A DNA stretch of 64,000 nt from Chrysomallon squamiferum (GCA_012295275.1 CM022676.1:16689501-16753500), one strand, 5' to 3'; shown: positions 1-11,503, counted from the stretch's first letter. Numbers and translations: made by a program. Notes: generated by a model from the letters alone, not told the origin.

Positions 1-371
1 TAATGATGATCTTCTTGTATTTATGTTTTGCTTTACTAGCTTTTACCAGGACTATTTTTAAAATATTATATTATATTTAGTATGACATTTAAAATGTATT
101 TAGTTGCCTTAGGATATCAAATTAAAATCAATTAGACTTCAAATGATGTAGTCATAACAAAATTAATTAATAGTCTTACATTTCATTTACTTAGAATTGG
201 TTTCTTTTCATTTTCACATTTATTTCCTTACGTCTGTCGTATTTTAAACCTTTATTTCAATATATTTTCTGTTTTGTAATACATATAACTTTATGGTATA
301 CTTGATACATGTTTCAAACACTACTAGTTTGTATGGCATATTTGTGTTCAAATGAACACTTGTTGTTTCAG
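1..371. other. Intron DNA upstream of receptor copy A
   Basis: No exon is seen here. The last 100 bases resemble the intron in front of the matching transmembrane exon of receptor copy B (about 53450-53556), including the shared end TGTTGTTTCAG. The signal peptide and Ig exons of copy A must therefore lie to the left of this window. Confidence 0.6.
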
Positions 372-677
372 ATGACGAGTCTAATGAAAATTTGATAGCA
401 GTGGCTGCTGGATCTGTATCAGCGATTCTCGTTTTAACTCTTTTTGTTGTCGCTATTGTCTTCATGTGCCGTAGACTGAGAAGAGGTTCGTACTGTTTCT
501 TTTTGTTTTATTTTGAAATTACAAATGTGTGTCGTAGTGATTGTTCCTCTCTGTGTGTATATGTGTGACAGTGATCAATCGGAAAATGAGTATTAGTTAA
601 ACAGTTTGAGATAAATAGAAAATATATGCAATTTCATCATCATCAGCATCAATCTCATTATCCTCCTCATCCTCCTC

Positions 678-731
<54 letters not shown>

Positions 732-3114
732 TCATTAATCATTTTTAAATTATTAAAATTAAATTATTATTTTTTTATTATTCATAATGAAAATAAAATT
801 AAAGGTATTTTTTTATCAATTACCATTATTTAATATAACAAATGTTGTGATATTTTTTACCAGGTGATATCATAGTATTTTCTGTTTGTTTTGTGTGTTT
901 GCTATTTCAATATCTGTAATATTTTTGTTTTTAGGAAATGCAAAAGATGAACATGTGCATGAAACAAGGTAACACTGACTCATAGTAGGAATTAATATAC
1001 TTTATTATTTTTCTAACAGTGTATGTGTTGATGAATATGTCTTCATGTATAACAGTGACTGTACATTTTATTGCTTATAAAAATGAATATATTTATTATG
1101 GAAACGAAACGTTAAGATTTTCCTGATAAAATATCCTATCATGTTTTAATGTCAAAGGCGGTTATTTTTGTGTTGAAATGAAACTTTTTGTTCTAAATAA
1201 CGAACACGGTTCAGAGTTTCTATAACCAGTGAATCTGTAACAGTAAGTAATTCCCGATTGATGTCCCAAACATTTCTGTGTAGTAGCCTCTGGTTTATTG
1301 ATAATCTAGGGAGAGATGACACATTCTGGTCTGGACGTAGGTTCTCTCTCTCGAGGCAACACTGGGCTGTCGTCGTCAATCTTGGTGAATTTTACACCAC
1401 GCATCTTAAATGTGTTGATTGATTAATACATCTTTCTCTGAAGTCAGAAAACTGATCCTTGCAGATCCAGAATGTGTTATACTAAATATTTATAACCATA
1501 TTCTGTAATGGTAATCTACCAGTAGGGGATTTTTCTGATATGATGTTTGCTGCTTTCAAAGTCCAATCTTGACCACCCAGTTTTCATTAAGAGAGTGAAC
1601 GAAGCGGTGCATCACAAGTTAGATCCCTGTTTTCTGTTCAGACGATCCGCCTGTCTAGTAGCTGAATCCAATATCTTGAATCTATTTGTTTCTCTTTGTA
1701 TGTGTGTTTATTTGTGTATATTGTATGACCATTGTGTTTATATGTATATCTATCTGTGATATGTGTATATATCTCTATGTGATGTGTGTTTTTCTTTCTG
1801 TCTGTATGTGATATGTATATGACGTCTGCCTCTGTGCCCCTCTTTGTCGTGTTTCACACAGAAATATTCAACTGTGCAAGAAAGCAATATCACATAAAAT
1901 AACGAAATAAAATGAGTGTCATTTCAGTAGAGATCGTGAAGAATGAGTGATTACATTTATTTCATGTAACATTATTCCTATAAATAATGCAGATATAACC
2001 GAGATATTTTAATTAGTTGTCTGATAGTGTTTCCTTTATGTATGTATTATATATGTAAATATTTGTGTATGTTATGTCATTATCCAACAATTCACAGTTA
2101 CAGTATTCAGCAATTTGCTTTTACATAGATATTTATTTATTTTTATACATATTATTTTTCTTTCTGTTTCTTATGTGTATCTTATTTTAATTGGTTGATC
2201 AATAACTGTATTGTTCTTATTATTGTTTTTGTTATTGCTCTTTTTGTTATTATTACAAAGAAATCAGTTAATCTTTAATTGTGAGTAGTCTATAAATGTT
2301 ATAATTAAAACTGAAAAAGCTACCACTTAGAACATGTGTCTCTTTCAAATCACAGGAACGTTTCTGAACCGCGGTCTCGAACGTACGACAATCTTGCTTT
2401 TGAGCCTGGTAAGTGCAATATTTTCTAAATGTTTATTAGAAGACGCCTTACTTTAATGAAAGCGGTTTAAATTATGCTCGTTCAATACATATTAAGACAT
2501 CAGGAAAGAATGAATGAAGCTTCTAAAGGTAGTGATCAATGAACAAGAAAATAAAGGAGTATGAAACAGAATGGTGAAAAGTAATAATGAAATAATAATA
2601 ATATAAAAAAGTCGTCATTGATATACTGGGCTAAGAACGTGTGAGTTATTTTGCATGACGTTAATGAGACAAGATCTAATTTATATTATATCCTCAGATA
2701 CGCAAAGTTTAATATGTGTGAGTGATAAATACAGAGTGTTTATAAACTAATATTTGTGCAGTATGACAGCTTCTTTTATAAGCACCATAAACCAATTTCT
2801 ATCTTTATAGCTGTGTAAATTAGAATCTGGTGAAGTTAGGCGGTATATCGCGTTTGACATTTTTTTTCTCTGTGTCACTGCTGTTTTTTTATTTATTATT
2901 ATTATTTATTTTTTATGTGCGTGTATGTAGATATATATGTATACACACATATATATTACTTTATTTAATAATCTGTTGTTGTTGTTGTTTTTTATTACTT
3001 CTACGTTTAATTGTTAATGTATGGCTTACTGTTTTTGAAACGAAACATAAATACGTATATATATATATTTTTTTTTTTCTTGTAGGGAACAGTCCAGAAC
3101 CGTATCTGTATTAA
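372..3114 (+). CDS. Ig-like receptor copy A, 3' part (transmembrane and tail exons)
   Basis: Four exons, 372-485, 935-968, 2356-2408 and 3086-3114, have GT/AG borders and keep one frame (phases 1, 1, 2, 1). The first encodes a short juxtamembrane stretch, a membrane helix (AVAAGSVSAILVLTLFVVAI) and a basic CRRLRR stop-transfer. The tail carries RTYDNLAF, a YxNL motif; phosphorylated YxN is a classic docking site for Grb2-type SH2 domains, so a signalling tail is plausible. All four exons match receptor copy B (53557-56016) in size, phase and sequence, and the introns align as well. The last exon ends early: after PEPYLY comes TAA where copy B has GAA, and 11 further codons that align with the copy B C terminus follow the stop. 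The ligand-binding exons are outside the window. Family name unknown; immune-type function is inferred. Confidence 0.8.
681..731. repeat. (ATT)n microsatellite in the copy A intron
   Basis: About 17 uninterrupted ATT triplets. An equivalent array sits at the same place in copy B (about 53935-54018), so the array predates the duplication. Confidence 0.9.
1080..2040. other. Intron block shared by receptor copies A and B
   Basis: The stretch containing AACGAAACGTTAAG and the following several hundred bases aligns with about 54395-54960 in copy B. Short open frames here are not kept between the two copies, so it is read as intron. Confidence 0.6.
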
Positions 3115-3150
3115 GTACTTGGTGTCGATGATAATGGACAAAATAATTAA
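3115..3150 (+). pseudogene. Stranded C-terminal tail of receptor copy A
   Basis: Eleven codons and a TAA continue in frame directly after the premature stop of copy A. They encode a relic of the copy B ending (VLGVDDNGQ against VFGVDDNGQ). A G-to-T change in the codon after PYLY's last Tyr (GAA to TAA) is the simplest explanation. Confidence 0.75.
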
Positions 3151-3419
3151 TGTATCTCATCGAAACACCTTATTATGTCACTTTTATCACACACACATAC
3201 ACAAATAGACACCTATACACACAGATTTCCATATATAGGACACATATTATACCACCTATTCACCATTATTGAATTTTATTATTCAGCAAAGCTAGTTAAA
3301 TATGTATGTTTTTCCTTTTCATACAAGAAGGCCTTTAGAGCCATTTAAAAAAAGTAATAATTGTATAATTTCGATACTCATGTTATGTTTACATCAGGAC
3401 AATATGTGTAGTACACTGT

Positions 3420-3565
3420 GTTTGTTGGTATATTTTATGTGCTACAATCACAGTCTAGTAAAATTGTGATTAACTGTGTCTATTGTGATTCTGCTTAAAG
3501 TATATCTAATAGAATTGTGATTAAGTGTGTCTAGTAAGATTCTCATTAAACAAAGTCTAGTAAGA
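3420..3565. repeat. Degenerate tandem repeat 3' of receptor copy A
   Basis: Diverged units built on CTAGTAAAATTGTGATTAA recur here and in larger number after copy B (about 56505-56890). The shared 3' flank shows that the duplication reached beyond the coding exons. Confidence 0.6.
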
Positions 3566-4261
3566 AAAATGTGTGGCGTTGATTTTTTGTTCAGACACAT
3601 GTACTAAACTCTCTGACTTGATATCTTCTAGAGGACAGTAAATTATAATGATGATGAGTTACTATCGCACAGAACAATACTTTCTAAAAAAGAGACTTGA
3701 TTATTATCCACCGAACATAATGCAGTCTAGCAAATATGTTTATAGTTTTATTGTTTGTCGTCATAGCAAAATACAATTGAAAATAACATAGAATAAAATA
3801 AAAAAATAAAAACTCAGTGATGAGCATTATAACATAATTCCTTTCTTTACTTACTACAAGAGTTGTGTAACGACATCTCACCTAAATGTGCCTGTAACAG
3901 CAATATGTCCTAAACATTTCTACAAAAATCAAATTTACAAAATGTTCTGTCCTTCTTAATCCAGTTGTGCTTCTGGCATGGCTATCGTCTTCAAGTCGAT
4001 GCTATTTAAATATCACCTCATCTAGCGGACGTCAAAACAATCAACTAAAGACTGAATTACATCCGAAATTACTATAACCTTAGACAGTCTTAACATTTCT
4101 GTAAACTTGACTGTAACAGGTTGTAGCTGTCAAATCACAGGTGAAAACCGGTATATACAGTCATACTCAATTAGTTTGGTAAAATCAGTTATATGTTACA
4201 CATATATCTGTATGACACATTTCTATTCATAATAATTTACAACTTCATCATTTAAAAACAA
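3566..4261. other. AT-rich spacer, nothing recognised
   Basis: No conserved reading frame, RNA gene or strong repeat is visible. The 65-codon minus-strand frame near 3684-3881 is hydrophobic low-complexity sequence with no family likeness. Confidence 0.5.
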
Positions 4262-5995
4262 ATATACGTTTTATTAGAAATACGCAGTGAACCTTTAAAC
4301 AAGGACGTACTTTTAGAATATATACAGGATAAGTTTTAACAAAAATTTATAATTAGAAAATATAGGATATAACTTTAAAAACGTATTATTAAAAAATATA
4401 CAGGACAAATTTAAAAAAAAAACATCCCCAAAAAACAAACAAAAAACCCACTTATTATTAAAAATATACAGTGATACTTTAAACCAAAGCGTCTTATCAG
4501 AAAATAGAAATTGTAATTTTAAACAAAAGCTTAGTATTACAAATACACAGTATACGTATTATTAGAAAATATACAGGATAACTTTAAACAAAACACTTAT
4601 TATTAGGACATATACAATGTAACTTTAAACAACAACGCATTAATGGAAATATGCTAGAATAAATTTAAACAAAAACGTATTATTAGAAAAAAATACAGGA
4701 TAACTTTAGACAAAAAACGTATTATTAGAAAATATACAGGTTAACGTTAAGCAAAAACGTATTATTAGAAATATACATGGTCACTTTAAAGGAAACACGT
4801 ATTATTAGAAAATATCGATGGTTATTTTTAAACAAAAACTTATTATTAGAAACATACAGTGAAACTTAAACAAAAATGTCATATTAGGAATGTGTAATTA
4901 AACATTAAATAAAAATGTGTTATTAGAATTGTATGTGGTAATTTTAAACAAAAATGTATTATTAGAAATAGGGAACGTAACTTTAAATACAAATGTATTA
5001 TTATAACTATATAGTATAACACTAGACAAAAACATATTGTTAGAAATATACAGAGAAACTTTAAAAATTAACCTATTTTTGGTGGTATGCAGGTATCTTT
5101 AAACACACATAAGCGTATTATTACAAATATGCAGTGTACGATTAATAATAACAAAATAGCATTATTAGAAATATATAATGAAATGCTAAAAAAAAACTTT
5201 TTTTCAGAAATATGCAATGTTTTTAGAACGGTACTGTGGAACTTGAACAAAACAACAACAACAACAACAAAAAAAAAAACACACACCAAAAAACGCATTT
5301 TTGAAATATACAGTGCAACTTTGTACAAAAATTTCTTTCTGGAATTACACAGTGTAACTTTAAACAGAAACGTATTATTAGAAATATGAACTGTAACTTT
5401 AAACAAAAACTAATTAATAAAACTATGCAGTGCACATCGATGAAAAATGAAACTACAAATATACAGTTCAATTTTAAACAAAAACCTTTCAGAAATATAC
5501 AGAGTAAGTTTAAACAAAAATGTATTATTAGAAATGTACAGTGAAACTTTTAACAAAAACGTAGTATTAGAAAATATACAGGATAACTTTAAACAAAAAC
5601 GTAGTATTAGAAAATATACAGGATAACTTTAAACAAAAACGTAGTATTAGAAAATATACAGGATAACTTTAAACTAAACACGTACTATTAGAAAACGTAA
5701 GGGATAACTTCAAACAGATACTATTAATAGGAGTTACTTATTATTAGAAGTATACATGGTAAATTTAAACAAACAAAAACACGTATTAATAGAAATATGC
5801 AGTGTAACTTTATCAAAACCGTCTGATAAGAATTATGCAATGTAACTTTAAACAAAAATTATTTATGAGAAATATACAGAGTAACTTTAAAAAAAAACAA
5901 CAACAAAAAACAACAACAACGTATTATTAGAAATATACAGTGTAACTATACACAAAAAGGTATTATTAGAAACACACAGTGTGACTTTTAACAGC
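4262..5995. repeat. 40-bp satellite array (largest copy)
   Basis: About 40 units of a 40-bp motif, typified by TATTATTAGAAAATATACAG followed by GATAACTTTAAACAAAAACG. Most units are diverged, but three at 5561-5680 are nearly identical, which shows recent local amplification. The same satellite recurs at 31055-31770, 61868-62485 and weakly at 23945-24130. At the first two of these sites it sits beside a fragment of the ZNFX1 3' end, as it does here. Confidence 0.85.
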
Positions 5996-6396
5996 AGCTA
6001 GATAATCAGCATCATCGTCACCGTCTTCATCACCATACTCGTCTGAATCTTCTCTGCAGTTGTTGTGTGACTGTTTTAAGCACAAACTGGCGAGACAGAG
6101 ATTTTTTTTTCTGATAAAATGTTTACTTTGAACAACTCTGTGAAATAATAATTAAAAAAAAACACCAACAACTTAAATTCATTTTTACTATGACTGATTG
6201 AGAACCACAAAGTAAATTATGATATATGTGAGCCTGTATTTGTGGTGATTGTGTGTACCAGTTTTACGATTATATTATATTTATCTATAATTTGTGTGTG
6301 GTTGTATGTATGTGTCTTTATATATAATACGTACACGTGTACGTTTGAAAACATTAAAAGAAATTGATAACTGTGATTACTTGTTTTCTTTCTTCT
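5996..6396. other. 3' flank of the ZNFX1-like locus
   Basis: Non-coding. The last 100 bases, including the ATATATAATACGTA stretch at about 6320, are repeated at about 31795-31865 in repeat R1, so this flank was copied along with the gene end. Confidence 0.55.
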
Positions 6397-7059
6397 TTAC
6401 TTTTCTCTGCTCATTTGGTGACTACTTCTTCTGTCACTGCTAAATGCTTCTTTTCTTTTTCCCGTCACAGTGTAGTCTGTATCAGGCGAATCGAGTCTGG
6501 AGATACTGTCTGAGTTTCCCTGGATATAATCCCTGTTTGTGTTGGTTACTCGATAATCCAGTTCTGATGTAATTTTCGGATGATCATTCAATTTCTCTCC
6601 TCCTCGATAATAGGTGCAAGTTTTTGGTATAATATAATCCTTGGCTTTAGTTCCTATGGGATAATTATTTAATCTCTTTTCTCCTCGGTAATCGCTGTGA
6701 AATTTTGCTCTAGGATAATCCGTCGTTTTAATTTCTCTGGTGTCTTTTTGTCTTTATTTGTATTCTGAAAATACTCGTCTCTCTTTGTTTTAGGATTGTA
6801 TCTGTCTTTATCTGCTCCTGGATAATCGCTCACGGATTTTCCTCTGAGATGATCTTTCTCCGTATTTGCTTTCGTAACATCTCTTTCTCTGTATGCTTTG
6901 GAATTATTTGAGGGATTATTGTTGTTTTGATTTGTTGTGCAAATATACTTCTTTTTTTCCGTTCTTGTGTAATGGGTGCCTGAACGTGTTACGTGTAATT
7001 TTTCCATCTGAATATCTGAAAGTGTGATTTCAGCCTCCACTTTGGATGCCTCTCTATCC
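6397..7059 (-). pseudogene. Hydrophilic tail downstream of the minisatellite
   Basis: Lys/Asp/Thr-rich sequence with a loose D-Y rhythm (SDYPG, RDEYF, KDYIIP, LDYRV, RDYIQ). The rhythm crosses a one-base frame change near 6720: the upper frame ends at 6669, while the D-Y pattern goes on in another frame to a stop at 6397. Copies of this tail lie at about 31860-32225 and 62486-62590. Its origin is unknown and it does not resemble ZNFX1 zinc fingers. Confidence 0.5.
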
Positions 7060-8790
7060 GACGGTTTACTGTTAGTATCTCTGTCTGATTCTCTTCTGTT
7101 GGTATCGCTCGCTGACGTACCTTTCTCTGCCGCCCTAATGTCAGTAGGTTTGTCTGATGTCCTACTGTTAGTAGCTTCATCTGATGCCCTACTGTTAGTA
7201 TCTTTGTCTGATGTCATACTGTCAGTAGCTTTGTCTGCCGCCCTACAGTTAGTAGGTTTGTCTGATGTCCTACTGCCAGTAGCTTCATCTGATGCCCTAC
7301 TGTTAGTAGCTTTGTCTGATGTCCTACTGTCAGTAGCTTCATCCGCCGCCCTACTGTTAGTAGGTTTCTCTGCCGCCCTACTGTTAGTAGGTTTTTCTGA
7401 TGTCCTACTGTCAGTAGCTTCACCTGATGTCCTTCTGTCAGTAGCTTCATCTGATGCCCTACTGTTAGTAGCTTTGTCTGATGTCCTACTGTCAGTAGCT
7501 TCATCTGCCGCCCTACTGTCAGTAGCTTTGTCTGCCGCCCTACTCTTAGTAGCTTTGTCTGATGTCCTACTGTCAGTATCTTTGTCTTCCGCCCTACTGT
7601 TAGCAGCTTTGTCTGATGCCCTACTATTAGTAGCTTTGTCTGATGTCCTACTGTTAGTAGCTTTGTCTTCCGCCCTACTGCTAGTAGCTTTGTCTGATGT
7701 CCTACTGTGAGTAGCTTTGTCTTCCGCCCTACTGTTAGCAGCTTTGTCTGATGTCCTACTGTCAGTAGCTTTGTCTGCCGCCCTACTGTCAGTAGCTTTG
7801 TCTGCCGCCCTACTCTCTGCAGCTTTGTCTGCCGCCCTACTGTCAGTAGCTTTGTCTGCCGCCCTACTGTCAGTAGCTTTGTCTGCCGCCCTACTGTCAG
7901 TAGCTTTGTCTGCCACCCTACTGTCAGTAGCTTTGTCTGCCGCCCTACTGTTAGTAACTTCGTCTGATGCCTACTGTCAGTAGGTTTGTCTACCGCCCTA
8001 GTGTCAGTAGGTTTGTCTGCCTATGTACTGTCATTAGCTTTGTCTGCCGCCCTACTGTCAGTAACTTTGTCTACCGCCCTACTGTCAGTAACTTTGTCTA
8101 CCGCCCTACTGTCAGTAACTTGGTCTACCGCCCTACTGTCAGTAGCTTCATCTGATGCCTACTGTCAGTAGGTTTGTCTACCTCCCTACTGTCAGTATGT
8201 TTGTCTACCGCCCTACTGTCAGTAGGTTTGTCTGCCTCTGTACTGTCATTATCTTTGTCTGCCGCCCTACTGTCAGTAACTTTGTCTACCGCCCTACTGT
8301 CAGTAGGTTTGTCTGCCTCTGTACTGTCATTAGCTTTGTCTGCCGCCCTACTGTCAGTAACTTTGTCTACCGCCCTACTGTCAGTAACTTTGTCTACCGC
8401 CCTACTGTCAGTAACTTGGTCTACCGCCCTACTGTCAGTAGCTTCATCTGATGGCTGTTAGTAGCTTCATCTGATGGCTACTGTCATTAGCTTTGTCTGG
8501 TGCCCTGCTGTCAGTAGCTTTGTGTGACACCCTTCTGTTAGTAGCTTTGTCTGATGCCTTTCTGCTAGGAGCTTCGTCTCATGCTCTACTATCAGTAGCT
8601 TTGGCTTTGTCTGATGCCCTACTGTCAGTAGCTTTGTGTGACACACTTCTGTTAGTAGCTTTGTCTGATGCCTTTCTACTAGGAGCTTCGTCTCATGCCC
8701 TACTGTCAGTAGATTTGGCTGTGTCTGATGTCCTACTGTCTGTAGCTTTGTCTGCCGCCCTATTGTTAGCATCTCTCTTCGATGCTCTTC
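7060..8790. repeat. 27-bp minisatellite inside the ZNFX1-like locus
   Basis: About 60 units of 27 bp, for example GCTTTGTCTGCCGCCCTACT plus GTCAGTA. On the minus strand one frame reads ADKATDSRA, a second KLLTVGHQT; plus-strand frames read LSVALSAAL and VCRPTVSNF. Because 27 is divisible by three and the unit lacks stops in several frames, long open frames arise on both strands. Higher-order copies exist: about 100 bases at 8056-8158 recur at 8353-8455, and a 120-bp block near 8510 recurs near 8630. Occasional 26-bp units shift the frame. Confidence 0.9.
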
Positions 8791-9948
8791 CTTTTGTATA
8801 TCTGTTTGAAGCTCTTCTTTAAGTATATCTGTGTCACGCCCTTTTCTTAGTATATCTGTCCGATGTCCTGTTGTTGGTGTCTCTGTCTGTCGCAATTCTG
8901 CTCGTATTTGGTCTAAGGCGTGATTCGTATAACACAGAACTGAAATGGGGTTTCCTCTGTCTCCTTCCCAGATGTCTCTGTCTCGTTCGCAGATGTCTCT
9001 GTTTCTTAATAAAGTTTCTATTATTTTTAGTCCTATGTATGTTTTTCCCGTTCCTGGAGGTCCCTGAATGATGACAAATTCGTTGGTCAGGGCTTGTTGA
9101 AACGCCTTGAACTGAGCGGCCTCCAGTTTCAGAGTCTCTGGCTGGGGCCACTTGTTCAGATTCAGAACAGGAACGCCATTGTGGCTCTCATCCTCATCGT
9201 CTGCTTCTTCACTGAAAATACCTGAAAATACTTGTCGTCGGGTAGTCAGAGGTATCGTGTACGAAATTGTAATCATATTTATCTTTTTTGTAACCTGAGT
9301 TGTCTTAGTCTTGTTCTGGAATTGATAGTGGACATTTGCTTTGCCTCTCAGGTAGGCTGGCTGTTTCACTTCAGTTGTACAGTGTACAATGTATTCATCG
9401 AACGGAAGCTTGTTAATATTCTGCAGAGACGACAAGACGTAGCCATACGCTTCAAAGTAAGCCGGTGTTTCCAACATCACCATCGGCTTCGTCATATCGA
9501 TTCCTGTGTTGCCTACAACATGTTCTTCAAAAATCTCAACTGTGACTACACCGTTGTCATCCTTTGCAGGCCCCGATTCAATAGTTGCAATGGTAAACGT
9601 TTTGAAACCGTTGCTCGACAGACACACCAGAGAACCATATTTCAGTCGTTTCGTGTACTCCCACTGGATGTCTTTCAGTTTCCTTGTGTCAAATGTCACA
9701 GTATGCACGAACTTTGCATTTTTGAAATCTGAATTTAGTATTCTAACACCTTTATACGTGCGAAGAGAAACATTGTTTTCTGGATGGTTGTCAAAGGCCA
9801 CATATTCATGAATAGCTTCTTACAGCGGCTGAATGACATCTTCCCTCAACAGTCTGAACTGTACATCGAGGTAGTCGTCGAGATCGTAGTACGCACCTCT
9901 TTCCTTCATCCTGCGAAGGAAGGGCGCGTTTGTGCGATAAATGTCATC
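8467..9948 (-). pseudogene. ZNFX1-like helicase core segment, truncated
   Basis: After the TAG, 42 conserved codons lead to a second stop (TAA, 9820-9822). The frame then stays open to 8467. Residues from the Met at 9801 onward include FDNHPENNVSLRTYKGVRIL, the pre-helicase region, EAAQFKAFQQALTNEFVIIQ (Q-type motif), Walker A GPPGTGKT near 9040-9065, and CYTNHALDQ near 8925. The last 130 codons are minisatellite-derived (TKLLTVGHQ units). No DEAD/DEAA box or later motif follows in any frame. Confidence 0.8.
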
Positions 9949-10632
9949 CTACGTTGGCATCACTGAAATTCTTCTGAAGTCATTCGGAAGTGACGGTTTC
10001 TTTGCTGCTGTTAGTCTGTCACTTTGAGCCTTTTTCGTCATTGACGTTTTCAGTTCTAAGAGTTGTTTTGTTTTCATGTCTATCGTCTCAGGGACAGACA
10101 ACCCATGTTTTCTTAAACTGGCCACAGCGTAATCTACAAGAGAGTTAACTCCTGCAACCTCAACGATGGTATGAGGCAGCCGCAGTGATAACTGTACAAG
10201 CAGGTCAAGGACATCGGCTACAAATGGAAGTGACATTTTCTCAGCAGCTACTGAACAATCAGCAGATATCTCCCTCAACAGTGGCGGAACCGTGCGTTCT
10301 AAAAACAGCGATCTCTCGACATCAAGTAGAAGGTTGAATACTTGTTCTGTGTGTACTTCGCAGCTGCACGACTTTGCTAGTAATTTTGTTATCAAACATA
10401 CATCACTTGACGAAAGTCTTCTTTGAGTCAGAAGTCTGAAAAACTGTTTTTGTCGATCCTTCAGTTCAAATAGCAGTGCTTCAGCATTCTTCTCGTTCAA
10501 TGTTTTAAGATCAAACAGCAGTTCTTCATCATCATCCTTCAGTTTATTCAGTTCAAACTGCAATGTTTCTTCATCCTTCTCCAGTATGTCCTCCAGGTAA
10601 GAATCATTTACTCCTCCGTATTTTGAACACAT
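9949..10632 (-). CDS. ZNFX1-like N-terminal segment (open up to the first stop)
   Basis: A 227-codon frame starting MCSKYGG. It opens with an acidic, Leu/Glu-rich helical stretch that repeats the pattern LLFELKD/LLFDLKT, then an ARM-like region (VADVLDLLVQLSLRLPHTIV). It ends PNDFRRISVMPT before TAG. In family members this position continues straight into the PFLR...YLDV segment, and that segment is still readable beyond the stop here. The Met at 10632 is the first in frame but has no visible promoter or splice evidence, so the true start could be further upstream. Confidence 0.6.
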   Translation of the reverse strand: MCSKYGGVNDSYLEDILEKDEETLQFELNKLKDDDEELLFDLKTLNEKNAEALLFELKDRQKQFFRLLTQRRLSSSDVCLITKLLAKSCSCEVHTEQVFNLLLDVERSLFLERTVPPLLREISADCSVAAEKMSLPFVADVLDLLVQLSLRLPHTIVEVAGVNSLVDYAVASLRKHGLSVPETIDMKTKQLLELKTSMTKKAQSDRLTAAKKPSLPNDFRRISVMPT

Positions 10633-11365
10633 TATGTTTTTGTTATCTCACGTGTCTGCTTATCTTTTCATGTTTCAGTTTATCTTCTGACTACTCAATT
10701 TATTTATTTCACTTGTTTCATTTTACATTTCCTCCTTTTTCCCGTTATGTTTCATGTTTCACATTGTCTTTTGGTGTACAAGATGTTTTCTTTCTTCCAG
10801 TTTAAATTCATGTTTTGACGCTTCAGTTAGGGTTTACACGTTTCAGTATAACTTTATTTTGTGAAGTAACTAAAACTCCTTAATAGAACACTGAAACAAA
10901 GAAACAAGAAACCGCTTACTTTTTGTTCATCCTTCATTATTATATTGACAGATGTATGCATGTTTATGTATGTATATATGCGAGTGGAAACATGCATACA
11001 TACACATACATATACATGCATACATACAGATACATATAGATACATACACACGCACACATACACACAAGCAAACATACACAAAAATATATTTACAGAAAAG
11101 TACGCACTTACGAACTTTTAAAGGCACTTTTTGAATAACAAGAGAGACACAAACATAGATACACTCACAGACACACCTATATATATGTGTGTGTGTGTTT
11201 GTGTGTGTAAATTAAATTTATATTAATATATTAACGTGATTTACATAAATTAGAAAGTTAATAAAATATCTAGAGTTAATATACGTAAAAGAAATGTGTC
11301 AAATCAAACAAAGTGTTATAGATAATGTGCTTTACGTTAAGTATAGACGTGGTTATCTACCTTCG

Positions 11366-11367
<2 letters not shown>
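10633..11367. other. Spacer with CA/TA-rich stretch
   Basis: Upstream side of the ZNFX1-like locus. No TATA box or clear 5' exon is seen. 10960-11070 is an imperfect ACATAC/TATG low-complexity run that makes open frames by chance. Confidence 0.5.

Positions 11368-11428
<61 letters not shown>
11368..11428. repeat. (TA)n microsatellite
   Basis: About 30 TA dinucleotides, 75 bp left of the MITE at 11504. Confidence 0.95.
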
Positions 11429-11431
<3 letters not shown>

Positions 11432-11503
11432 TTATCTGTTTGTGTAGATATCTAAAAACTATGTCTAGGAAGGATCAAGGTACGATGTTACTATTCACTG
11501 ATA

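Larger units (their letters stand above)
6397..10632 (-). pseudogene. ZNFX1-like: NFX1-type zinc finger-containing protein 1 (ZNFX1)-like helicase, broken
   Basis: Read on the minus strand, 10632 to about 8840 gives a near-continuous ZNFX1-type protein. It has an alpha-helical N-terminal ARM-like region, the family signature YLDVQFRLLRED (about 9840-9880), a beta-rich 1B-type region, then SF1 helicase motifs VIIQGPPGTGKTYIGLKIIE (Walker A) and VLCYTNHALDQ (motif Ia). ZNFX1 proteins are RNA helicases of antiviral and small-RNA pathways. Two in-frame stops, TAG at 9949-9951 and TAA at 9820-9822, interrupt clearly conserved coding sequence. Right after HALDQ the protein runs into a 27-bp minisatellite, so helicase motifs II-VI and the zinc fingers are absent. 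A further frame change lies near 6720. Either a decayed copy or, less likely, an assembly-damaged gene. The homology is secure; function is doubtful. Confidence 0.85.

Noticed and set aside
345-485. Receptor tail YDNL/YENL as a strict ITIM
   Set aside because: The position two before Tyr is Arg (A) or Pro (B), not a hydrophobic or Ser residue; described only as a YxNL motif.
1152-1379. 75-codon minus-strand frame with ordinary composition
   Set aside because: Not kept in the duplicated intron of copy B (about 54395-54620), so not a conserved gene.
4262-5995. Spaced repeats that look like a CRISPR or a tRNA-like array
   Set aside because: A 40-bp satellite with gradual divergence, no separate repeat/spacer structure and no RNA fold.
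7024-8461. Plus-strand frames rich in Leu/Ser/Ala or Val/Cys/Arg
   Set aside because: Shadows of the 27-bp array; the minus strand holds the ZNFX1 context.
7060-8790. CRISPR-like array
   Set aside because: Units are contiguous 27-bp tandem repeats without unique spacers, in an animal genome.
9820-9951. The two ZNFX1 stops as intron sequence
   Set aside because: The codons between and around them encode the conserved YLDV..FRLLRED segment.
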